A stretch of DNA of 64,000 nt. Source: Sinohyriopsis cumingii (Eukaryota > Mollusca > Bivalvia > Unionida > Unionidae). The DNA is taken from assembly GCA_028554795.2 (NCBI GenBank), contig CM068831.1:35031644-35095643 (forward strand), written 5' to 3'. Made by a program: the position numbers and the translations under genes. Each line of letters begins with the position of its first letter. Within the stretch, counting starts at the first letter, position 1. Shown here piece after piece: positions 55,564 through 64,000 of this stretch. The notes under the pieces were generated by a model, which was given only the letters and a program-made list of their open reading frames with translations, did no database searches and had not been told where the DNA came from.

Positions 55564-55624
55564 CTGTAAAAGGTATGCTGCATGTAATACTTGTAATGAG
55601 CTGCCATATCACCATGCTTATTAG

Positions 55625-55799
55625 CGGGGCCGACAAGGAGAGGGGGCAATCAGGGATAAATCCCCTAGGCCCGGGCCCGTAAGGTGGCCCGGGCCTAACA
55701 ACACTTTAATTTTATAAAAAGAAAATTTTATTCGAACTTGAGCTAAGAGAGGCCTGGGTGTTTCTTACCCCAGGACCGGTGATCGCTCTCTACGACCCT
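55625..55799. mobile_element. Diverged copy of the 38233 hAT MITE
   Basis: CGGGGCCGACAAGGAG, GGGCCCGTAAGGTGGCCC, TTTAATTTTATAAAA, GTGTTTCTTACCC and GATCGCTCTCTACG line up with 38233-38414 in order. The target duplication is no longer clear. Confidence 0.7.
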
Positions 55800-56261
55800 A
55801 CGTGTTACAGCTTGATGTTTACTAGGGAATAGAAGCTGAAACACCGTATAGTAGCAGCAGCACTAGAAGTTGTAGTAGCAGCCAATTTAAAGTAATTTTA
55901 AAGCGATAGAAGAAAATTCTAAATTTAATATCATATGAAACTGTTTAAAAGTTTATTTACTAATGCCGTGCTCACAGGGGGTCCCGCGCGTAAATCCAGG
56001 TGGTCCCGCCAAAATTATCCAAATCAGTCCCTGCGTTTGCTAAGGCTCTACCTGGTAGCAGAAACAGCAGTAGCTGTATTTTTCCTTTCAGTGAACTTAA
56101 GGTTATGCTAACCTTTGATTTTTCGCATGCTAGCCATCTCCCTTTCTGTCAACAATTATATTTCGTCCAAAACCACTACGCAGAAATCTATAAAATTGTG
56201 TATATGTTCATCGAAATTAGGCGTAAAGAATTGTATTATATTTATTTACTTCTTCAGGAAA

Positions 56262-56330
56262 TATCGATAGCTCAGTTGGTAGATCCTCGGACTTGAAAGC
56301 CACTTAGCGTCCATCGCCTTGGTATTGCGA
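56262..56330 (+). other. tRNA-like fragment
   Basis: ATCGATAGCTCAGTTGGTAG resembles a tRNA A-box arm; the second half does not fold as a tRNA. Probably a SINE relic. Confidence 0.25.
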
Positions 56331-56559
56331 ATAAGGAGTTACATGTGAAATTAAAAATGAGCGAAAATGTAAAACAAAATTCTTTCAGTTTCTTAAGCCG
56401 TCAAGATTAATTACATATAAACTTCATTTGCAAAGAAATTTTCCAGTAATTTTTAAGCGAAATTTTATGCTGGTGCTTATAAATGAAAGGTACATGACCT
56501 GCAAGAAGTGACAGCAGATGGTATAAAATGATGCTGCGAATATTATAACTGGCTCGAGT

Positions 56560-56808
56560 ACTTTCTATACAGTTTATAGTGATAAACTGGCACTTTGGCA
56601 TCATGCCGCAGACATGTAGCAATAATGTCCCACCCAGTCACATTATCCTGACACCATTTCGACCAGTCCTAACACTAACCGCTTAATGATGAGCATTTAG
56701 CAAGTAAATGTTAATGCCATTTTATAAGTCTTTGGTATGACTCAACCGGGGTACGAACCCGCGACCTCCCGCATCCAAGGCGGACGCTCTAACCACTAGG
56801 CCACCGGT
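56560..56808 (-). mobile_element. SINE family A, minus copy
   Basis: CGGTGGCCTAGTGGTTAGAG at the head and GTTCGTACCCCGG B-box on the minus strand, followed by the family body and the CTGCGGCATGATGCC tail. Confidence 0.82.
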
Positions 56809-57047
56809 AATGTATGAATGCAATTATGTAAACGCAACGTTATTGTATGAAAAGTTACACAAGATGTGGATTAGAGTGTGGGGGTGATCGCCAAAAAATT
56901 CAATTACATGTATCTGTATTGGGAACAAGATTTTCGTATTTACCTATTGACAAATTTGTGATAAAACGCAGTTAAACCTGTATCCTAAGAGGTATAGAGA
57001 TTACAGCTTGTGCTATATCACCAACACTTCAAAATGTCCTTACTTAC

Positions 57048-57191
57048 CAGTACAATGTTTTATGTCTACATGGTTTCCCTGGCAATCCGTACCATTATAG
57101 AGGGGAGCTGGATTATTACACTCCCTTGATCGGGAGTGTAATCCTCGATAACATCCACTCCATCCGTTCCACTCAGACCAGGAACCGTCCA
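57048..57191 (-). CDS. TSP1/Ig protein, exon 5 here (TSP1 repeat 4)
   Basis: 144 bases from acceptor TTCTTCATAG to donor ACTG|GTAAGTAAGG. It encodes a thrombospondin type 1 repeat: DGSWSEWNGWSGC (the W-layer), SRECNNPAP, NGTDCQGN and IKHCT. The usual CSxTCG is changed to CYRG, so one strand is atypical. Within it 57116-57143 is an 11-bp perfect inverted repeat (ATTACACTCCC / GGGAGTGTAAT, 6-base spacer). Confidence 0.88.
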
Positions 57192-57676
57192 CTATGAAGA
57201 AGATAAATGATCATAATGAAATTGTACAGATATATCAGCAAATGGGAACGAAGACTTTATATCACGACTGTTTTCACATCCAAAACCTTTTGTTTGGTTT
57301 AAAAGTAGAAAATAAAAAATCACACATTTTCAACAAATCTTTGTTTCATGCATTCGCGTTTTTTGTTTATAACGCTAGACGGAAACTATTTATGCGGTCC
57401 ATTCTCACTTTTTGTATGTTTCATTCTTATCGATGACGGTGTCTTGTCATCACCCTTATTATTCGTATGCCTCGTTTCCGTTCCTTAGTGCTAATGGAAA
57501 TACCGAAATATTTTAGTCACAATTACAATATTTACAGTGAAATATGATCTTGCATTAGTTCCGGCTTAAAGCTGATGGTGTAAAATGCTAAAAATTATCA
57601 GGGCATATTTTTCACATTACCTCGAAAAGTTGTAGCAAAATGATAATTATTACAACAGGATTGTTAACTTAATTAC

Positions 57677-57847
57677 CCGAACACTGCTTTACTTGGCAGC
57701 TCTGGCTTTCTACAGCCTGACCAAGACAGTCATGTTTCTCTTTCTCTGTATGAGGGTTTATACAGAACCTGGCAATATACCGGAATCCGGAACCACAACT
57801 TGTGCTACACGCTGACCATTCAGTCCACTCTGCCCATACTCCAGGAC
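57677..57847 (-). CDS. TSP1/Ig protein, exon 4 here (TSP1 repeat 3)
   Basis: 171 bases from acceptor AATTCAG to donor TTCGG|GTAATT. It encodes GVWAEWTEWSACSTSCGSGF then RFCINP, HDCLGQ and SCQVKQC, a canonical TSP1 with three Trp and six Cys. Phase 1 in and out. Confidence 0.9.
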
Positions 57848-57914
57848 CTGAATTATGTTACATGCATTAACTCTTTCATTTAAAAAAATAAAATGTCTGA
57901 TTTTATAGTATGTG

Positions 57915-58230
57915 TTTGGTTTGGACTTTTAACGTAGCTTTATCAGTTTGTCAGTCATATCGCTACGATGTCTGCACTGTGTCAGTATTTAGTGATGTCT
58001 AGCGCTGCGGCATCATGCCGCAGACATGTAGCAATGATGTCCCACCCAGTCACATTATCAAGACACAAGGTCGATCAGTCCTAACACTAACCTCTTAATG
58101 CCGAGCGCCTAGCGAGACACCTGTTTGTACCATTTTTATAAAGTTTTTGGTATGACCCGGCCGGTGTTCGAACCCGCGACCTCCTGCATCCGAGGTGGAC
58201 GCTCTAACCGCTAGGCCACAGGAGCGGTGA
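57915..58230 (-). mobile_element. SINE family A, full-length minus copy
   Basis: Complete from the tRNA-like head (CTGTGGCCTAGCGGTTAGAG and GGTTCGAACACCGG on the minus strand) to the 3' end with ATCGTAGCGATATGACTGAC and TTAAAAGTCC. It lies head-to-head with the plus copy at 58470, in the same intron. Confidence 0.88.
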
Positions 58231-58469
58231 TATTCCAGTATATTATGTCACTAAACTGCAATCTAACCTCACTATACACAGACTATTACGTATGCTAGCT
58301 AATCCTCAAATTGCGGTAGACCCAAAATGCCATGCTTGTCAGTTTTTATGCATTGAATATGTTACGTAATATGTAATGTTGCTTACCTTATTTTTTTATT
58401 ACATAACATTATATACATTTTATATTAATGTGGACTTAAAGTCTGAATTCAATTTTATATGTTTACCGC

Positions 58470-58775
58470 TACGGTGGACTAGTGGTTAGAGCATTTGACT
58501 CGGAAGCGGGAGGTCGTGGGTTCGAACCCCGGTCGAGTCATACCAAAGACTTACAAAAAATGGTACTAACAGCTGCCTCGCTTGGCGCTCAGCATTAAGA
58601 GATTAGTGCTAGGATTGCTTGGCCTGGCGTCAGGATAATGTGACTGGTTGGGATATCATGCTACGTGTCTGCGGCATGGTGCCCCAGTACTAGACATCAC
58701 TATAAACTGCCACACTGCAGACATCGTAGTGATATGACTGAAAAATTAATAGAGTTACGTTAAATATCACACACA
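58470..58775 (+). mobile_element. SINE family A, full-length plus copy
   Basis: CGCTACGGTGGACTAGTGGT (A-box) and GGTTCGAACCCCGG (B-box), then ACTTACAAAAAATGGTACTA, GCGCTCAGCATTAAGAG, GTCAGGATAATGTGACTGG, CTGCGGCATGGTGCCCC and TATGACTGAAAAATTAATAG. It is the best-preserved copy in the window. Confidence 0.9.
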
Positions 58776-59146
58776 TTTTATCTATTCAAGGTGGTCGTAG
58801 TTATATTGTTTCGATGCAAAATATTCTTACGATCATTTTAAAAGGCAATTGTTGGAAACTACATCACACGATCTTTGTACCCATTGATTTCATCCAAGAA
58901 ATTATATTTCAAGGATACAAATAAAAATATAATTTAACATGAAATAAACTTGAAAAGCTAATTACGACCATTTATACACATCGTGCGTCTAGCGTATAAC
59001 ATCAGAAACTAACATACACACACATACACACAGTCACACGTGTGTGTGTTTACTTTCGAACAAAGTGACACGTAGTACTCGTTAAAAAAGTTTAATTTTT
59101 GTACGAACGCAAGAAAGATTTCCGTAAGGTTTATAAAATTGCTTAC

Positions 59147-59206
59147 TCTCGGTTGTTGTGGTCGATGGTGTTGTCATCAAAACAGTGGATGGGACTGAAG
59201 TCGTGG
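59147..59206 (-). CDS. TSP1/Ig protein, exon 3 here (Thr-rich linker)
   Basis: 60 bases from acceptor TTTTCTTCCAG to donor GAGA|GTAAGC. It encodes about 20 residues of a Thr/Pro/Ser linker (TTSVPSTVLMTTPSTTTTE), a likely O-glycosylated spacer between TSP1 repeats. Phase 1 in and out, like its neighbours; the splice sites are strong but the exon is small. Confidence 0.68.
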
Positions 59207-60100
59207 CTGGAAGAAAATCAGGTTCACTTCGTAATATTATTGAGGATAAAAACAATACAACTTGCTTTCTCACGAATACGTACGGTATGTCATAACATAA
59301 CCTTCAATACTTAAGTTTCTCTTAGTCTGATCCACTTGGAATTTACATACGTCATATATTGTAATTAAATTAAACGATACATTATTTTTTAATCTTTTTT
59401 CCTTCTTCCTCTTTGTCTGAACGTTGTAATTGCACATAAGGAATGTTTTACATATTGCTGAATTCTTAATTTCTGCTTGTTTCTTTGTTAAGAAATTTAT
59501 TGTTATATTATTCATGCAACATCGAAATTATTTTATATTAAAGGACGATAGCTGCGTCACAATCTGCAGACAAAAAGGGAAGACCTTACATTTTGCGCGG
59601 CCAAATGTCTTTGAATTTTTTTTAAACGAATCGCCGTCAGAGATTTTTGATCACTAAATTCAATTTGCAGATCACGTGCGCCAGCATAGGTTGGAACGAA
59701 CAATTATGACGCAATGACAATTCGTCTGCAGTACATGCATCCATTTTATGATCTTATGGACAACGTAATAAGATGTATAGCAATGCTTCGAGCGTTGGCA
59801 TGACATGTTGGCCATGACTTTCTTGCCTGAAATATGTCCTCTTCTGACCAGACAAACAGACAAACAGCCGTGCGTCTATGAAAAGAACACAAATATTATA
59901 TTTAATATTACAAAAGCTCACTAATTGGAAACAAAAGACTTGTCCTTCAAGACGGATATTTGATACTTGCGAACTTTAGAATGAAAATACTTAATAAAGG
60001 TGACATAGATTGACTAAGTGTAGAATGTCGTGTCATGCAAACCCTTCCATATGATGCCTACTTTGGTGCGTAAGTTCTAGAAATGAAACAAAAAGAATAC

Positions 60101-60265
60101 CTGGGCAGGGCAAATTTTTGCAGCTTTCAGTTTCAATGGACTCTCCAGGGCAGTTGTTGGCAATGGTGATGTTGTCAGAAAAGAGACAGTGGCGGACACG
60201 AATCCGTGTACCTTCACCACAGGTTGATGTACAGTCTGACCACATATTCCAGGTCTCCCACTGAC
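60101..60265 (-). CDS. TSP1/Ig protein, exon 2 here (TSP1 repeat 2)
   Basis: 165 bases from acceptor TTCGTGTAG to donor CCCAG|GTATTC. It encodes QWETWNMWSDCTSTCGEGTR, IRVRHC, NNCPGES and SCKNLPCP: a canonical TSP1 repeat (WxxWxxCxxTCGxGxRxRxRxC). Symmetric phase 1 exon. Confidence 0.9.
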
Positions 60266-60291
60266 CTACACGAAAAACAAAGTTCGCGTTG

Positions 60292-60294
60292 TCG

Positions 60295-60346
<52 letters not shown>
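60292..60346. repeat. (TCTA)n microsatellite
   Basis: About 13 TCTA units, 27 bases upstream of the TSP1 repeat 2 acceptor. Confidence 0.95.
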
Positions 60347-60347
<1 letters not shown>

Positions 60348-60863
60348 GAGAGCTGTGTGTAGATAACGATGACATAAATGTTACGCAAACCAGAAACTGA
60401 CGAAGTTTCTATATGACCAAAGCCATGTGATAAATGTACGACCACTGCAAATGGTTTATGTGGTAAAAGAGAACTGTATCCACACATGATAAAATACAGG
60501 TAACGTAATATAGAATTAATATTTGGAGGATAAACATTTATTTTGTTATTATCTCTGTTCAACCTTTTCATTCTATTGTTTAAATGTAATATATTTCAAG
60601 ATATATAAAATGCCAGTTACAGCCGGGGTTTCGAACCAGAGATATATGAAATACCTGTTACAGTCGGGGTTTCAAACCCGCCCAGCCTGTTATGGACGGC
60701 AAGTATACGTGACGTAGAGTTTAATACATACTGACCAGTGGTATCCATATTGCATATTAGCGTAATTAAGAAAGAACAAAACCGTTAACGAAAGTCACTT
60801 AAAATCCTAATCGGTGAGCAGATACCCAGCAAACAAACGGGAAATCGCGCGCTTGATTTACCC

Positions 60864-61718
60864 ATGTACGCACAGGGGTTCGTTACAAAGAAAATTTGGA
60901 GTATCCGTCCATGAATCAAAGGATGGGGGTTCTAACCTATAACAATATAACACAATGGAATACACCAGTCCGCACCCCTCAGTAGTTCCAACACTGCGAG
61001 TTGATCTTTATTGCGTCTGCTAATCTCCAACTTAAGCCAGTCTTAATCAAGAATAGGTCAATTTTCAAAACAGATCGACTCATTTCGTTCAGTTTGTGAA
61101 ATAATGGAGAAAATGCAATAATTGTTCGCCGAATTTGACGTCTGGAAAAATGCCGTCTAGAAGTACCATTTTGCGTTCGGATAGTCTTGGATTTCACCAC
61201 TGACCGAAAGGTAAGATCCGAACAACCTCGAGTTCCCACCAAATATTGTTAATGTACAATTGATTTTGGTAAATTTCGTGCTGATTGCTGGTTACACTGT
61301 TGCACTGCATTGTTAACTCCTGAAACATACTTATTGTTGAACTACAGACTCGAGTTTGTTCGGATCTTACCTTTAGGTCAGTGGTGAAATCCAAGACTAT
61401 CCGAATGCCAAACGGCACTTCTGGACGGCATTTGTCCATACGTCAAAATCGGCGAACAATTATTGCATTTTCTCCATTATGTCACAAACTGAACGAAGTG
61501 TGTCGAGTTGTTTTGAAAATTGAACTATTCTTTATTACGACTGACTTAAGCTGGAAATTAGCAGACGCAATTAAGATAAACTCGCAGTGTTGTTACTACC
61601 GAGGGGTGCGGTCTGGTGTCTTCCCTTGTGTTGTATTGTTACAGGTTAGAACCACCATCCCTTGATTCATGGACGGATACTCCAAATTTACTTTGTAACA
61701 AACCCCTGTGCGTGTACA
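60864..61718. mobile_element. Fold-back element with about 370-bp inverted arms
   Basis: The left arm (60864-61235) and right arm (61346-61718) are inverted copies about 90% alike by eye, separated by about 110 bases. Examples: GGAGTATCCGTCCATGAATC at 60899 against GATTCATGGACGGATACTCC at 61664, and GTCTTGGATTTCACCACTGA against TCAGTGGTGAAATCCAAGAC. Outer ends read TGTAC..GCACAGGGG. It has the layout of a fold-back or long-TIR MITE, lies in the TSP1/Ig intron, and is non-coding. Target duplication not resolved. Confidence 0.85.
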
Positions 61719-61826
61719 TAAGGTCGGCAAAGACCTTAAGAACGCGTGACTAAGTTAGCAACTATTACCAAAACTCCTGTCTCAAGAAAGGACTTGGGGT
61801 ATAAGTATAAAGTGAGTAAATTGCAC

Positions 61827-61988
61827 CTTGACAGTTCATTGTACCGCAGCTTTGAACCTGACTGTGATCGCCGTGACAGTCTCTGGATAACGTGTTGTCG
61901 AGTTTAGTACATTGACGCTGCCGGATTTGATAGCCGCCATTACAAGTCACGGTGCACGTTGTCCACGGTTCCCAGTCAATCCACGTGC
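61827..61988 (-). CDS. TSP1/Ig protein, exon 1 here (TSP1 repeat 1)
   Basis: 162 bases from acceptor TTTTTTTGTTAG to donor TCAAG|GTGCAA. It encodes TWIDWEPWTTCTVTCNGGYQ, IRQRQC, RDCHGDH and SCGTMNCQ, a canonical TSP1 repeat. Symmetric phase 1. It is the most upstream exon I can see. Earlier exons, including any signal peptide, lie beyond the right end of the window or are not recognisable. The order TSP1 x2, Thr linker, TSP1 x2, Ig x2 suggests a hemicentin-like or other matrix or receptor protein. Confidence 0.9.
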
Positions 61989-63105
61989 CTAACAAAAAAA
62001 TGTTATCCTTTGGCTTAGCATGCATAATACGTGAGCTTAATGGTTGATAGTTAAGTTTTAACATACAGAATTTTTTTAAAATGTTATAATGCACTAAAAT
62101 ATGTTGAAAACTGCTTGGGTTCGTCAGTTTGTTATTGTTAACGAACGTATACTCTGCTCTTGATATGCAACTGGAAGAACAGTTTAGATCGCTGAGGAGA
62201 ATCAATAAATATCAACAGTGTCTAATTCTTGTTACTAGACCATTTAAACTTCGTTTTCACAAAACTTTATATAATATGCCAAAATAAAATGAAATGTTTA
62301 CAGAAGTAATGACATACACAATAGAACAGGCCAACTAGATTCAGAACCTGTTACAATAAGACCGCTAGATAAGCGAGCAAATCTCGTTTGATGTATTTTG
62401 TCTATGCAATGGTTAGGTGAGCTCTGTGTGTGGCATTATTTCGGTCAAAACCAAGCATCGTCCACTTTCAGCATCCTTATGAATTTAGATCAAATCGTAA
62501 TGCATGTTTGGTCAGTTTGTTCGTTTCCATCGACAATATTAATACATATTAGCACATTATTATCAGAAAATTAAACTAAATGTTTTTTTCCTGGTACACA
62601 CCAAGGCAAATGACTGAACCAGCCATTCTGCCTATTAAACCCAAGATTCTTGAATAAAGAATCATACGTTCCACAAAATGAGCTACAAGGCATTTCAAAC
62701 CTTGAAGTAAACAATTCAGCATCTATTCGTTCGATTTGTTTGTGTCATTAGTCTAATGCTGCAATTAATTGCAATACAAAACATCGTATACATGAACTAA
62801 TGTCTCGTTCACTGTTTCACAATCCAGTGTTCCTAAATATGTTTTGGTTAGTATCGGATCTCAAAATCATTTTGATTATCACTGTTATTTTGATCTGCCA
62901 TTTAACTTGGAGGGTTGTAGAGAAAAGAATATAAAAACAACCAGAACATTCTCAACGACGCTCACTCAACCACTTTTGATACACATTGTGACAAACAAAC
63001 GTTTTAACCGAACAATGTATTGTGTACTCTCAGAATGAATTAGTATATTTTCGTAAAAACCTTCCTTTAATGATATCTTCAAAATTATATTCTTACGTTT
63101 AGGCT
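61989..63105. other. Non-coding host DNA
   Basis: Presumed intron of the TSP1/Ig gene; no exon, repeat or RNA gene was recognised. Confidence 0.45.
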
Positions 63106-63109
63106 CTTC

Positions 63110-63895
63110 CAAACAATCAAGAATAATCCAAGAATTAAAAAACATAAGTCCTAGTAATAAAAAGTCCTAATGAAACTGAGTTCGAATCCCGATGAAATCC
63201 AGAATGGAAGGCGATGACGTATGATATGGTCAGCAGTCGTACTGACGTGTCAACAGTTCTTTGCTGAATCACAGAAAAAGTATTCCAGTGTTTGAATTCT
63301 TTCTAAATTTCGATAACTATCTTTGTCCAAGAATTAATTTGGAGCACAAGTATTTCCATGGAAAATTAATCTCTAGGAATCCAAATAATTTGAAGAAAAA
63401 TTAAAAACTTCAACTCATACTGGTCACAAGAAAACATCTTTAAGTGTAAATGATTTAAAGCCCGACTGCCCCAATTCTCTGTAGAAAACAGTTAAACACT
63501 AATTTAAGACGCAAAACAGATCCCCGTATGAGGGTCACATGATCATCATTCTAGAACAACTTAGAAGTTTTTATATGCCTAACATCACATACTCCCAGTA
63601 TGGCCTTGACTAAAACCAATGACTTTTACTTTGGGAAAGAATAAATAAAAATTAAAAAGTTGTTTACTTCAAATCTCACTGATTTCTGAATAGGCCAGGA
63701 ACCAGGTCAGCATTAGATACAACGTTTCTATTATTAGTGTTTACGAAAAACAATCAGGTCAAATTGAACTGAATTTCTGGAAAATGTCAAATCCAGTATA
63801 TAAAGTTACATTACAATAGCATGTAATGGAATAAGAAAAATTAAAACTAACAAACAAACAATTAAATTAAGTCAAATATAAATTAAATCAAATAT
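63110..63895. repeat. Interspersed repeat family X, copy 2
   Basis: Same order and direction as 39060-39905 (AATGGAAGGCGATGACGTAT, GTTTGAATTC, TTCTGGAAAATGTCAAATCC, GCATGTAATGGAATA, ACAAACAATTAAATTAAGTC). Confidence 0.65.
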
Positions 63896-63897
63896 AC

Positions 63898-63898
<1 letters not shown>

Positions 63899-63943
<45 letters not shown>

Positions 63944-63950
63944 TAATAAT
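63899..63950. repeat. (AAT)n microsatellite
   Basis: About 16 AAT/AAC-like triplets followed by a GCGCCTAATC...GCGTTTTACATT piece that runs off the window end and looks like the start of another repeat. Confidence 0.9.
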
Positions 63951-64000
63951 GAGGACTTTGTATAGCGCCTAATCTTTAGAAGCTCTAAGCGTTTTACATT

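Overview
The window is animal genomic DNA carrying one nearly complete virus-like DNA transposon. The host looks like a lophotrochozoan, most likely a mollusc. This rests on AT-rich, intron-rich DNA with long (TA)n tracts, several tRNA-derived SINE copies, and split exons for extracellular TSP1/Ig domains. I cannot name the species.

Centre (15238-31608, 16,371 bp): a Polinton/Maverick (adintovirus-type) element. It has identical 264-bp inverted terminal repeats that begin with AG, and a 5-bp target duplication (CAGGG) on both sides. The minus-strand block 15500-24022 holds the virion genes. In transcription order these are a small coiled-coil protein, a conserved structural ORF, a pVI-like protein, the double-jelly-roll major capsid protein, a pX-like core protein, an adenain-type protease, a fibre-like coiled-coil protein, a two-helix membrane protein and the penton-like minor capsid protein. 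The 24.0-24.8 kb stretch is non-coding and rich in repeats and stem-loops. The right side carries replication and mobility genes: a free-standing HNH nuclease, a Cys-rich zinc protein, a 1147-residue fusion of family B DNA polymerase, SF1 helicase and C-terminal HNH, a retroviral-type integrase, a zinc-ribbon/phospholipase A2 gene and the FtsK/HerA-type packaging ATPase. Two genes are interrupted. The fibre has an in-frame TAG and a 1-base shift in an A-run. The zinc-ribbon/PLA2 gene has a 1-base shift in an A-run. All others look intact, so the insertion is young. Most genes share an A/T motif resembling TTTAYAATAA directly before the ATG.

Left host flank (1-15237): a two-exon minus-strand gene for a type II membrane glycosyltransferase (exons 11330-12209 and 993-1177, phases matching). 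Its 10-kb intron is full of microsatellites, minisatellites, SINEs and an old pseudogene. 12.2-15.2 kb has no gene I recognise.

Right host flank (31609-64000): 31.6-49.1 kb is non-genic, with SINEs, a hAT MITE, and a 3.7-kb minisatellite of 32-bp subunits in a three-unit higher-order repeat. From 49152 to 61988 nine minus-strand exons, all phase-compatible, encode part of a secreted or membrane TSP1/Ig protein. Its introns contain a second hAT MITE, SINEs (one inverted pair) and an 855-bp fold-back element.
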